Source: Flagellimonas aequoris (lineage in GTDB: Bacteria > Bacteroidota > Bacteroidia > Flavobacteriales > Flavobacteriaceae). Taken from it: 64,000 nt of DNA. The position numbers and the translations under genes are program-made. Below the pieces are notes generated by a model. It worked only from the letters and a program-made list of their open reading frames with translations, did no database searches and had not been told where the DNA came from. Positions 27,121 through 35,819 of the stretch are shown here, one piece after another (the stretch's first letter is position 1; the number at the start of each line of letters is the position of its first letter). The stretch is from NCBI RefSeq assembly GCF_003584165.1, contig NZ_QXFJ01000008.1, positions 62,001 through 126,000 on the forward strand. Reading direction: 5' to 3'.

Positions 27121-27149
27121 AAAAGGTCCAAATTATATTTGGACCTTTT
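27121..27149. terminator. Bidirectional terminator between the AstE-like gene and tonB
   Basis: A 13-bp perfect stem AAAAGGTCCAAAT / ATTTGGACCTTTT with a 3-nt loop sits just after the AstE-like stop and 24 nt beyond the tonB stop. Confidence 0.9.
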
Positions 27150-27172
27150 CCGCTTCATCTGCCAGTCAACCC

Positions 27173-27901
27173 TTACTGCTTCATGATGAAGTTAATCGGT
27201 ATGCTGTATTTTACACTTACGGCTTTACCGCGTTGTTGCCCAGGTTTCACTTTAGGTAGGGAAGATATGATTCGGGCGGCCTCATCTTCCAACAACCTAT
27301 CGGGACCTCTTTTCTGTATACCGGTCACCCTTCCTTGGGCATCGATCACGAATTGTACATAAACTCTACCTGTAATCTGCATTTCCAAGGCAGAGGGAGG
27401 GTATGTAAAGTTTTCCTTGATATGCTCTTGCACCTTTTGGTTGAAGCATTCCTTACGTTCTTCTTGGGTTTGGTAAATCTCGCATCCAGGGAAAACGGGC
27501 ACGTACTCGATAATGGCAAAGGGTACCACGATTTCCTCTTCCACTTCCTCTACATCAACATCGTCCACTTTTACAATGGCATCTTCAATGTAGGTGTCCT
27601 GACTACTCTCGGTACTCTCGATCACGGTTTCTTCCACTTCTTCCACGTCTTCCACAATCTCAATCACATCCGGTGCGGATGGTGGGGGTGGAGGTGGGGT
27701 GGTTCTTATCATTTCTGTGATAGGAACATCTTCCTTAAGCTCGTCCATTACCTGCACAATTTCTGAAGCTTTGGATTCCTTTTCATAGACCTTTACTTCT
27801 AAGGATTGCCATGTTACAAACAATACCGAAGTAAGGCCTAACATGAAATAAAGACTACTATTGCGTCCTATTTCGGCATTTGGGTTCTTTTTTGGTTTCA
27901 T
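27173..27901 (-). CDS. TonB-family energy transducer
   Basis: The 242-aa protein has an N-terminal membrane anchor (about residues 14-31) and a short proline run TPPPPPPSAP. A Glu/Val-rich periplasmic linker follows, then a TonB C-terminal domain with YPPSALEMQITGRVYVQFVI and a Gly-containing end. It would couple proton-motive force from ExbB/ExbD to outer-membrane receptors. The ExbBD set in this window is 24 kb away, so it is probably one of several TonB proteins in the genome. A -7-like TACCTTTA lies near 27924-27931. Confidence 0.92.
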   Translation of the reverse strand: MKPKKNPNAEIGRNSSLYFMLGLTSVLFVTWQSLEVKVYEKESKASEIVQVMDELKEDVPITEMIRTTPPPPPPSAPDVIEIVEDVEEVEETVIESTESSQDTYIEDAIVKVDDVDVEEVEEEIVVPFAIIEYVPVFPGCEIYQTQEERKECFNQKVQEHIKENFTYPPSALEMQITGRVYVQFVIDAQGRVTGIQKRGPDRLLEDEAARIISSLPKVKPGQQRGKAVSVKYSIPINFIMKQ

Positions 27902-27991
27902 GACTTTTACTATTTAACTAGGTTAAAGGTAGCTAGGCCTGAAATCAAAAAACATGATAATAATCAGGTATTTAAAATGCGGATATTTTAA

Positions 27992-28960
27992 TCAATTAGG
28001 TTGATTTTTGTGATTTTCCCAAATCAAGGCTGCTGCGCCACAGATAGCGGCCGTTTTTCCTTCCATACCGGAAAGGATCAATTTCACTTTTCCCTTGTAG
28101 ACTTGCAATAGGAACTTTTCAAAGTATTCCTTCAAGGGATCCATGATCCATTTACCACTATTGGTGAGTCCGCCCATAAGGATAAAAGCCTCGGGTTGGG
28201 TAAAGGCCGTAAAGTTGGCAAGGGCCTGTGCCATGATCCTAGCGGTATAGTCAAAGGCCATCAAGGCAATTTCATCCCCTTCTTCCGCTGCCTTGGTGAT
28301 GTCCTCTCCATGTAGGTCGTTGTACGCAATACTACGAAACCTACTTTCGGAGAGGTATTTGCTCTGCATGTACATAATGGTCCGTTTAAGTCCCGTTGCG
28401 GATACGTAGGCTTCCAGACCACCACGAACCCCAAGTCCTGTGAGCCTTCCATCACCCATGGTCATATCAACATGGCCCAGTTCTCCAGCAAAGCCATCAA
28501 AACCGTCGATCAACCGTCCATTGGCCACAATGCCGGCACCAAATCCTGTACCCAGGGTTATCACGATAAAATCCGTCATGTTCTTCGCACAGCCAAAGAG
28601 CATTTCGCCCAAGGCGGCCGCACTGGCATCGTTCATTATCCGGATGGGCATATCCATTCGCTGTTTGAGCTTTTCGACTAAGGGCACGCTTCCTTTCCAG
28701 GCGAGGTTACTTGCATTTTCAATGGTACCATTTTTACTGGATGCATTGGGCGCGCCGATACCACATCCTAAAACATTGACGGGCTTCCCAAAGTTCTTGA
28801 TGAGTTCCTCCGAAGTTTCCTTGATCTTGTCCAAATACTTGTCCAAATCCGGATAATCCTTGGTTCTGAAAATAATCTTGTCATGGCATTCACCATTTTG
28901 GTCCACAAGTCCCATTTTGGTTTGGGTACCACCTATGTCGATTCCTATTACTATATCCAT
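27992..28960 (-). CDS. ROK-family sugar kinase (glucokinase-like)
   Basis: The 322-aa protein starts with the ATP-binding loop GIDIGGTQTKMG and carries the sugar-binding GHVDM and NDASAAALGE motifs. In many ROK proteins a CxCGxxGC zinc motif follows; here the same place reads GLGVRGGLE without cysteine. The reaction is likely phosphorylation of glucose or a related hexose, given phosphofructokinase and a sugar porter nearby. No DNA-binding domain is present, so it is a kinase and not a ROK repressor. Confidence 0.87.
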   Translation of the reverse strand: MDIVIGIDIGGTQTKMGLVDQNGECHDKIIFRTKDYPDLDKYLDKIKETSEELIKNFGKPVNVLGCGIGAPNASSKNGTIENASNLAWKGSVPLVEKLKQRMDMPIRIMNDASAAALGEMLFGCAKNMTDFIVITLGTGFGAGIVANGRLIDGFDGFAGELGHVDMTMGDGRLTGLGVRGGLEAYVSATGLKRTIMYMQSKYLSESRFRSIAYNDLHGEDITKAAEEGDEIALMAFDYTARIMAQALANFTAFTQPEAFILMGGLTNSGKWIMDPLKEYFEKFLLQVYKGKVKLILSGMEGKTAAICGAAALIWENHKNQPN

Positions 28961-29078
28961 AATTGGGGCTACAATTTTTTGAAGTTTTTAAATATAACCA
29001 ATATGGGGACAAAAAAATAACCCGCCTTGCTTTTAAAAAGGAAGAATATTTGCTAATATCATGCAAAAGTTCAAAACC

Positions 29079-29121
29079 TGACTCCTGTCATATTTTAGGT
29101 CGTGGGTCGACTCTATTTTTG
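29079..29121 (+). promoter_or_regulatory. FNR-type site and promoter for the third uspA
   Basis: The palindrome TGACTCCTGTCA (29079-29090, one central mismatch) is followed by 23 nt and a perfect -7 box TATTTTTG (29114-29121). Confidence 0.8.
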
Positions 29122-29155
29122 AAATAGGAGTTATGGAATAATTAAATAAATAGGT

Positions 29156-29947
29156 ATGAGCAGTTTAAAAAAAATATTGGTTCCCTTTGATTTTTCGGAG
29201 GCTTCCTTGAATGCGTTGGAGTACGTGACCAACTTTGTCGGTACGGAACGTTCCATAGAAATTTTTGCCCTTTATGTGAGCAGTATGCCCATTGATCCCA
29301 GCGATGAGGAAAAGCTAATCAAGGATTTTGGTAAGGTGTTGGAATCCATCAGCGTAAGGTTGAAAGTGACACCAAGTTTTGCCACAGAGACAGGTGATGT
29401 TATCAAAACCATTCTGTCCGCCCAAGAGAAAAGCAATGCCGATTTGATCATGATGGGTACGATGGGCGATAAGATTACGGATGAGGCCATTACAAATACT
29501 TCAAAATTGGTTCTTCAGGCCAATTGTCCGGTTATTTCCGTTCCATATGGATGCAGCATAAAGGAACCCAAGGATATAGCATTGGTCTTGGGAGGTGAAA
29601 AAATTGATGACAAAGATGTGTTGAAAACCCTTTTGGACATAGCAAGGACCTTTGACTCTCGGGTACATGTACTGACCATTTACAAGGAATCCGTTTATGC
29701 CGAAGAGGCTGTTGAAGAGAATACGGAGAACCTCTTGGAGTACTACTTGGAGCATTTTTATGCCGAGCATACCTTCAATAAAAACCAAGATGTGGAAGAA
29801 GGTATTTTGGACTACATCAAAGAAAAGAATATTGACCTATTGACCATATTGCCAAGAAACCATACCATGAGAAGCACTCCATCCGAAGGACGTTTGACAA
29901 AATTGTTGACCCTTCACTCGGAAGTTCCGGTACTGGCCTTGGATTGA
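29156..29947 (+). CDS. Tandem universal stress protein (UspA family)
   Basis: The 263-aa protein has two Usp domains; the first starts KKILVPFDFSEASLNALEYV. The ATP-type loop is partly degraded (MGTMGDKITDEAITNTSKL), so nucleotide binding is uncertain. The gene is alone between an FNR-type promoter and a GC-rich hairpin, suggesting a role in low-oxygen stress. It is the third Usp gene in the window under the same kind of operator. Confidence 0.9.
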   Translation: MSSLKKILVPFDFSEASLNALEYVTNFVGTERSIEIFALYVSSMPIDPSDEEKLIKDFGKVLESISVRLKVTPSFATETGDVIKTILSAQEKSNADLIMMGTMGDKITDEAITNTSKLVLQANCPVISVPYGCSIKEPKDIALVLGGEKIDDKDVLKTLLDIARTFDSRVHVLTIYKESVYAEEAVEENTENLLEYYLEHFYAEHTFNKNQDVEEGILDYIKEKNIDLLTILPRNHTMRSTPSEGRLTKLLTLHSEVPVLALD

Positions 29948-30048
29948 CCCGATGGAGAAAGTATGCTGCCACTGCGGATCAATTTGGGGATTGTTATAAA
30001 TCCGTTGGGTATATCGGTAGAAGACAACAAGTTCATTGATTATGTTAA

Positions 30049-30080
30049 GTAAGAGGGGGCAAGGGCCCTCCTCTTTCTTT
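30049..30080 (+). terminator. Terminator after the third uspA gene
   Basis: An imperfect GC-rich stem (AAGAGGGGGC against GCCCTCCTCTT, one bulge) is followed by a pyrimidine-rich T-run. It lies about 100 nt after the stop and before the pckA start. Confidence 0.6.
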
Positions 30081-30142
30081 ATATCGATTTAATGTTTGAC
30101 TCCATGCTATGGAGTTTCTTAACCACTGAAAAACAAAAAAAC

Positions 30143-31759
30143 ATGGATACAACCAAAGACCTAGGCAAGTATGGATTGCACAATGTGACGGCCCATTGGA
30201 ACCTGGACGCTGAAACCTTACAGAAGATAACCTTGGAAAAGGGTATGGGCGTCGAGACCGAAAACGGTACACTTTGCGTGAATACGGGAAAATTCACGGG
30301 ACGCTCTCCCAAAGACCGTTTTTTGGTAAAGGATGATTATACCGCGGACAAGGTCTGGTGGGGAAGGATAAACAAGCCCGTTTCACCAGAAAACTTTGAT
30401 AAGCTTTATAACGAGGTCGCCAAGTATTTAGGGGGCAAGGAGGTATACGTAAGGGATGCCTTTGTGTGTGCGGATCCAAAATATCGGATGAATGTAAGGA
30501 CCATAACCGAGTATCCTTGGTCCAACTATTTCATCAAGAATATGTTCTTGCGATTGGAGGAAAATGAGTTGGATAACTTTGAAGAAGAATGGTTGGTATT
30601 GTGCGCGCCTGGGTATGAGGCTCCAAACCCTTCCGATTTTGGTATCTTGAGTGGTAACTTCTCCATTTTGAATTTTACCAAGAAGATTGCCTTAGTGGCA
30701 GGTTCTGCCTATACCGGTGAAATGAAAAAAGGTATATTCTCAGCCCTTAACCTTATTCTTCCTGTGGAAAAAGAAGTACTTCCCATGCACTGCTCCGCCA
30801 ATGTAGGGGAGGATGGCGATACTGCCATTTTCTTTGGACTATCGGGAACAGGAAAGACCACACTCTCAGCAGATCCGGACCGAAAACTCATCGGGGATGA
30901 CGAGCACGGTTGGGCCAAGGAAAATATCATTTTCAATTTTGAAGGTGGATGCTATGCCAAAGTAATCGATCTGACCGAAGAAAAGGAGCCCGATATTTTT
31001 AGGGCCATCCGACCTGGGGCCCTATTGGAGAACATAGTGTTTAAAAAGGGAACCAAGGAAGTGGATTACTTCGATAGTACCATCACCCAAAATACAAGGG
31101 TGAGTTATCCCATCGACCATATTGATAACATCCAGGTGCCATCCTATGCATCAAACCCAAAAAATATATTCTTCCTGACCTGTGATGCCTTTGGGGTATT
31201 GCCACCGGTTTCAAAATTGACACCCGGTCAGGCGGCGTACCATTTTATTTCTGGCTATACCGCCAAAGTTGCTGGAACCGAGGCAGGTATCAATGAGCCC
31301 GTGCCTTCGTTTTCAGCGTGTTTTGGGGAACCCTTTATGCCTTTGCATCCAACGGTTTATGCGGAGATGCTGAGCAGCAAAATGACGGAGGCAGGAGTGA
31401 ATGTTTGGTTGCTCAATACAGGATGGAGTGGTGGTCCTTACGGGGTAGGTTCCAGGATCAAACTGAAATATACCCGAGGCATGATCTCTGCCATTCTCGA
31501 AGGCAAATTGGATGATGTGGATTATGAAACACATCCGATTTTTGGGTTGCACATGCCCAAGTATTGTCCGGGGGTACCTTCCGAAATCTTGGACCCGATG
31601 AACACTTGGTTGCAAAAAGGGGCCTATGTGAGCAAGGCAATCCAATTGGCTCATTCATTTCATATTAACTTTGACAAGTTTGCGAGCCAAGCCTCCGAAG
31701 AAATTCTTAACGGTGGACCATTGATCGATTCGCATCATGCATTGACCGAACACCTGTAA
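30143..31759 (+). CDS. pckA: ATP-dependent phosphoenolpyruvate carboxykinase
   Basis: The 538-aa enzyme turns oxaloacetate plus ATP into phosphoenolpyruvate plus CO2. Visible motifs are TGRSPKDRF, the P-loop GLSGTGKTTLS, the metal-binding LIGDDEHGW and GYTAKVAGTE. The ATG at 30143 (MDTTKDLGKYG) is chosen over an in-frame ATG 51 nt upstream that adds residues not typical of the family. A phosphofructokinase gene starts 11 nt after its stop, so opposing steps of glycolysis and gluconeogenesis share one transcript. Confidence 0.97.
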   Translation: MDTTKDLGKYGLHNVTAHWNLDAETLQKITLEKGMGVETENGTLCVNTGKFTGRSPKDRFLVKDDYTADKVWWGRINKPVSPENFDKLYNEVAKYLGGKEVYVRDAFVCADPKYRMNVRTITEYPWSNYFIKNMFLRLEENELDNFEEEWLVLCAPGYEAPNPSDFGILSGNFSILNFTKKIALVAGSAYTGEMKKGIFSALNLILPVEKEVLPMHCSANVGEDGDTAIFFGLSGTGKTTLSADPDRKLIGDDEHGWAKENIIFNFEGGCYAKVIDLTEEKEPDIFRAIRPGALLENIVFKKGTKEVDYFDSTITQNTRVSYPIDHIDNIQVPSYASNPKNIFFLTCDAFGVLPPVSKLTPGQAAYHFISGYTAKVAGTEAGINEPVPSFSACFGEPFMPLHPTVYAEMLSSKMTEAGVNVWLLNTGWSGGPYGVGSRIKLKYTRGMISAILEGKLDDVDYETHPIFGLHMPKYCPGVPSEILDPMNTWLQKGAYVSKAIQLAHSFHINFDKFASQASEEILNGGPLIDSHHALTEHL

Positions 31760-31770
31760 CATAAAACATA

Positions 31771-33093
31771 GTGAGCGATACAAATCAATTTGAAATAGAG
31801 CGGTTGGGAGCATCCCAATACGAATCCCCATTAAAACTGAGCACAACCAAAGGTGATCATCTGTTCAACTTTGTAAGTGAAACGGATAGATTGGTCTTTG
31901 ATTTATCCCTTGAGCAATATAACCATTGTCTCAATACGGGGACAACCCCAATATGCATGGAGCAGGCAGGTCCTCGGCAGCATATTTTTTTTGAATCCAA
32001 CAAGACCACGGCAGCCATTGTTACCTGCGGGGGATTATGTCCGGGAATCAACAATGTGATTCGTGGTGTGGTGATGGCCCTGCATTACTTCTACGGAGTA
32101 AAAAGAATCATAGGCATACCCTATGGGTATGAAGGGCTCAATCCTGCCAAGGGACATGGTTTTGTCGAGCTTACTCCTGAAAAGGTGAGGGACATCCATC
32201 AATTTGGGGGAACTTTTTTGGGGTCATCAAGAGGTGCCCAAGATGTGGGAGTTATGGTCGATACCCTTCAAGAAAACCATGTGGATATGTTGTTTGCCAT
32301 TGGGGGTGACGGAACCTTGAAAGGAGTGAATGCCCTTGGGGAGGAAATCTCAAGAAGAAATGCCGAGATCAGTGTGGTGGGCATTCCAAAGACCATAGAC
32401 AACGACATTGACCTTATTGATGAATCCTTTGGATTTGAAACCGCTTTTGATGTCGCCAGCCCTATTTTGAGGGACGCGCACAACGAGGCCACTGGGGCGT
32501 ACAATGGCATTTCCATCATTAAATTGATGGGGCGCGATAGTGGTTTTATAGCAGCTTCGGCTGCTTTGGCCATGCCTGTAGTAAACTTTGTTCTGGTCCC
32601 CGAAATGAACTTTGGTTTGGAAGGGGAGAACGGATTTCTCAAAATTTTGGAACAACGTTTACTGCAGAAAAAACACGCTGTGATCGTGGTTGCCGAAGGG
32701 GCAGGACAGCAATTGTTCGAGCATAGACAGGAAATCAAGGATGCTTCGGGGAACATTAAACATGAGGATATAGGTGTTTTCCTAAAGGAAAAAATAGCAG
32801 CCTACTTTAAAGGCAAGGAAACCCCGGTGACCATAAAATATATCGACCCCAGTTATATTGTGCGATGTGCACCGGCCAACTCCAGCGATAGTGTTTACTG
32901 TAGCAGATTGGCCTATCACGCCGTGCACGGGGCAATGGCGGGCAAGACCAAGTTTGTGGCCAGCAAGGTGAACAACAAATATGTCTACGTGCCCATTTCC
33001 GAAGTCACCAAGAAAAGGAAAAAGATAAATCTGGAAGGTGAGTTTTGGTTTTCCGTGCTGCAAAGTACGGGACAACCATTTTCCTTGGGATAA
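31771..33093 (+). CDS. ATP-type 6-phosphofructokinase of the long group
   Basis: The 440-aa protein belongs to the long PFK group with plant, trypanosome and spirochaete members. It reads GGDGTLKG, the Gly of which is associated with ATP as donor, together with IPKTIDNDI, the Lys of which is seen in pyrophosphate enzymes. This mixed pattern is typical of ATP-using members of the long group. It starts at GTG, 11 nt after pckA. It would commit fructose 6-phosphate to glycolysis. Confidence 0.9.
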   Translation: MSDTNQFEIERLGASQYESPLKLSTTKGDHLFNFVSETDRLVFDLSLEQYNHCLNTGTTPICMEQAGPRQHIFFESNKTTAAIVTCGGLCPGINNVIRGVVMALHYFYGVKRIIGIPYGYEGLNPAKGHGFVELTPEKVRDIHQFGGTFLGSSRGAQDVGVMVDTLQENHVDMLFAIGGDGTLKGVNALGEEISRRNAEISVVGIPKTIDNDIDLIDESFGFETAFDVASPILRDAHNEATGAYNGISIIKLMGRDSGFIAASAALAMPVVNFVLVPEMNFGLEGENGFLKILEQRLLQKKHAVIVVAEGAGQQLFEHRQEIKDASGNIKHEDIGVFLKEKIAAYFKGKETPVTIKYIDPSYIVRCAPANSSDSVYCSRLAYHAVHGAMAGKTKFVASKVNNKYVYVPISEVTKKRKKINLEGEFWFSVLQSTGQPFSLG

Positions 33094-33109
33094 TGATTGG
33101 ATCTTAAAC

Positions 33110-33152
33110 TGACAATAGTCATTTAATATCAAATTATGTAGTATTAGCTTTA
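33110..33152 (+). promoter_or_regulatory. FNR-type site and promoter for hpf
   Basis: The palindrome TGACAATAGTCA (33110-33121) is followed by 23 nt and the -7 box TAGCTTTA (33145-33152). The ATG is 21 nt downstream. It lies 17 nt after the phosphofructokinase stop, so hpf need not depend on read-through. Confidence 0.78.
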
Positions 33153-33173
33153 GTATATATTAAAACAATTATC

Positions 33174-33473
33174 ATGGAAGTACATGTTCAATATCAGAAA
33201 ATGATGACCAGTGAATCATTGACACAGTTGTTGATGAAAAAACTGGAAGGTTTGGAAACAAAATACAGTTGGTTGATCAAGGCCAACGTGCTTTTTAAAA
33301 CAGAGAACGATAAATCCGGAGAAGGCAAAGTATGCGAGATCGAGCTTAGTGCACCGGGTCCAAGAATCTTTGCCAAATCCAGTTCTGATGATTTTGAAAA
33401 GTCCATGGCCAATACCGTTGAAGACCTGAGAAGGCAGCTTGAGAAAAGACAGGCAACCTTCGCAACACATTAA
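33174..33473 (+). CDS. hpf: Ribosome hibernation promoting factor (HPF/RaiA short form)
   Basis: The 99-aa protein has the beta-alpha-beta-alpha pattern of HPF. Visible parts are VHVQYQKMMTSESLTQLLMKKLEGLE, a charged middle, and MANTVEDLRRQLEKR as the C-terminal helix. Short HPF binds the 30S decoding region and silences ribosomes under stress. Under an FNR-type promoter it would help idle cells survive low oxygen. Confidence 0.83.
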   Translation: MEVHVQYQKMMTSESLTQLLMKKLEGLETKYSWLIKANVLFKTENDKSGEGKVCEIELSAPGPRIFAKSSSDDFEKSMANTVEDLRRQLEKRQATFATH

Positions 33474-33520
33474 TCAAGAAATTAGATCTTTGCTGCGCAT
33501 GAACCACTAAATCCACTCTA

Positions 33521-34147
33521 ATGAAATCTAAATCGTTCATATTAAGTCTGTTTCTCCTCATGGGATGTTCCTCTACCAGACTCGTTGGCACATGGAAGAA
33601 CCCTGACATTGTGCTTTTTGATGCATACCAAGTGTTGGTAGTGGGCATGGTCCAGGATGATAATGCCAGAATGGAGTTTGAGACCAAGTTTGTGGACGAA
33701 TTGAAAGAACAGGGTGTGGATGCCATGCGCAGCATTGATCTATTTGATGTGGAGTTCACCTCATCGCAAAGGTCCGAAAAGGAAATCGAGGAGGTGGAGC
33801 AACAGCTTTTGGACAAAGGTTTCGATGCTATTTTGTTCACCAAGGTGGTGGGTACGGAAAATAGAAGGACCTTTAAGGAACATCTGAATAATATTGATAA
33901 AATGTTCGTGCGCTTCAGCAACGATTATTTGGAGCATCAAGACATTTACTACGATCCGGAGTACTACGATAGCTTCAACATATACCATGCAGAGACTTCC
34001 CTATACTGCATATGTGTGGGCAAGGAAAGAGAGTTGATATGGAGGGGCGAGGTAGATGTGACCGAACCCTCAAATATTGAAAAAACGATAGATAACTACG
34101 TGAAGGTAATTACAAAATCCATGGGTGAACAGGACGTTATTTTTTAG
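33521..34147 (+). CDS. Lipoprotein of unknown function
   Basis: The 208-aa product has a lipoprotein signal with lipobox LMGC (C16) and then a soluble domain beginning SSTRLVGTWKNPD. I do not recognise a named domain. It follows hpf by 47 nt on the same strand with no terminator seen, so it may share the hpf promoter. Its end overlaps the convergent small membrane gene by 4 nt. Confidence 0.7.
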   Translation: MKSKSFILSLFLLMGCSSTRLVGTWKNPDIVLFDAYQVLVVGMVQDDNARMEFETKFVDELKEQGVDAMRSIDLFDVEFTSSQRSEKEIEEVEQQLLDKGFDAILFTKVVGTENRRTFKEHLNNIDKMFVRFSNDYLEHQDIYYDPEYYDSFNIYHAETSLYCICVGKERELIWRGEVDVTEPSNIEKTIDNYVKVITKSMGEQDVIF

Positions 34148-34290
34148 GCGAAGCCCAAGGCGTCCATCACACCCAAAAAGTCCAATAGGATGCACACGGG
34201 AATCGCAATCAAGATAATGATCAGTACAAAGACCATCACCCGCAAAAAACTGACCATTAGCTTATCCCCAAAAGAAGCTTCATTTGCCAT
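34144..34290 (-). CDS. Small single-helix membrane protein
   Basis: The ATG at 34290 gives a 48-aa protein, MANEASFGDKLMVSFLRVM followed by one long hydrophobic helix and a short acidic end. An upstream in-frame ATG would add 19 polar residues without support. Function unknown. It looks like a real small gene because the hydrophobic pattern is clean, but codon evidence is limited. Confidence 0.5.
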   Translation of the reverse strand: MANEASFGDKLMVSFLRVMVFVLIIILIAIPVCILLDFLGVMDALGFA

Positions 34291-34395
34291 AATAGTGTAA
34301 TTTCTATCAATGTACGGAATTATTTGTTGTTCCCTGCAACGGATCAACCCGATATTCGATTAACGGATGGATTTATGGCATGTGCTGTAAACCAA

Positions 34396-35787
34396 TTAAT
34401 TGGGTTTTTGTTTTTTCTTGCTGAGCAATTTACCCAATTCTTCCAAGCTGATTCCTTTAGTCTCTGGCATCATAAAGGCCACCCATAACAATTGGAGCAC
34501 CATCATAAGGGCAAAGAAAATGAAAATAGGCCATGGATTTTCTTTAAAAACGCCGATTTCAGAGTCTAAAAAAGTGGGCGTGAGTAAAGTGATTAGGGCT
34601 GCAAATACCCAGTGGGTGCCCGTTCCCCAGGCTTGTCCGTATGAGCGCACCTTATTAGGGAAAATTTCCGAGATGAACACCCATATTACCGCGCCTTGCC
34701 CCACAGCGTGTGAGGCGATGAAAATCAATATAAAGATGAGCAGCAAAACAGAACTGGCCCCGGAATAGAAACACCAACCGACCATCGATAAACTCAAAAT
34801 ATATCCGATGGATCCGATGTACATCAATTGTTTCCGGCCCAACTTATCAATCAAAGCAATACCCACAAAGGTGAAGATGAGGTTGATGACACCAATGGAT
34901 ATGGAACTAAAAAGGGATTCCCCAGAAGCAAGTCCCGCACGCTCCAAAATTTCGGGAGCATAGTACAGTACAAAGTTAATCCCGGACAATTGATTGAAAA
35001 AAGCAATCAAAAAGGCCAGTAACAAAGATTTGTTATACTTGCCGGAAAACAGGTTTTCCTTATGTTTTTCAGCAGTGTCGTATAGTGCTACTTTGATTTC
35101 GGAAAGATAAACGGTGGCTCTCTCCTTTTCAATGCCCAAGAGGGTTATGGATTCCATTACAATGGCATCGGCACGTTCCTTCATCAACAGCCATCGTGGA
35201 CTGTTGGGGATTTTCAGTACCATTAATGTATAGATCAAGGCAGGTATGCCTTCCACACCGAGCATCCATCGCCAAGCCACATTTTCTTCAAAAACAATTC
35301 CTATAAGATAGTTGGATATAAAGGCGATGAGGATACCGAATACAATATTGAACTGGTACATGGCGGTCAACCTTCCTCTGGTTTCGGCTGTGGATATCTC
35401 TGAAATGTAGACCGGTGCCGCAACGGACGAGGCCCCAACTCCTACACCGCCAATAAACCTAAAAAGCGAAAAACTATAGGCCTCTGGCGCCAAGGCCGAA
35501 CCAACAGCAGATACAAAATAGAGAACCCCAATCCAAAACAAGGTGTTTTTTCTTCCCAAACGGTCGGTAGGGATGCCTCCAAAGAGCGATCCCAAAACGG
35601 TGCCCCACAAGGCCATGGACATGATAAAAATTCCGTGGAAGGTGAAAATGGAATCGCCCAAAAACCAATTGGTGTTCCAAAGTTCCTTAATGGGTTGGTT
35701 GGCCCCGGAGATGACCACCGTGTCAAACCCGAACAAAAAACCCGCAAGGGCAGCGGTCAATGAAATTCTGAAAATACGTTTGTCCAT
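34396..35787 (-). CDS. Sugar porter of the major facilitator superfamily
   Basis: The 463-aa protein has 12 predicted helices with sugar-porter signatures: DRLGRKNTL in loop 2-3, RFIGGVGVGASS, the motif PVYISEIS, DKLGRKQLM and the C-terminal PETKGISLEELG. It would import a sugar with protons. No sugar operon surrounds it, so the substrate cannot be named. ROK kinase, phosphofructokinase and pckA are 2-6 kb away and fit hexose use. Confidence 0.93.
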   Translation of the reverse strand: MDKRIFRISLTAALAGFLFGFDTVVISGANQPIKELWNTNWFLGDSIFTFHGIFIMSMALWGTVLGSLFGGIPTDRLGRKNTLFWIGVLYFVSAVGSALAPEAYSFSLFRFIGGVGVGASSVAAPVYISEISTAETRGRLTAMYQFNIVFGILIAFISNYLIGIVFEENVAWRWMLGVEGIPALIYTLMVLKIPNSPRWLLMKERADAIVMESITLLGIEKERATVYLSEIKVALYDTAEKHKENLFSGKYNKSLLLAFLIAFFNQLSGINFVLYYAPEILERAGLASGESLFSSISIGVINLIFTFVGIALIDKLGRKQLMYIGSIGYILSLSMVGWCFYSGASSVLLLIFILIFIASHAVGQGAVIWVFISEIFPNKVRSYGQAWGTGTHWVFAALITLLTPTFLDSEIGVFKENPWPIFIFFALMMVLQLLWVAFMMPETKGISLEELGKLLSKKKQKPN

Positions 35788-35819
35788 GTTGGTTGAAATT
35801 TGTTAAAGCTAACCAAATT

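Noticed and set aside
29079..29090. The third-uspA palindrome also driving the ROK kinase gene
   Set aside because: At 23 nt on the minus strand the sequence is TAGCAAAT, without the TTTG part, so only the uspA side is supported.
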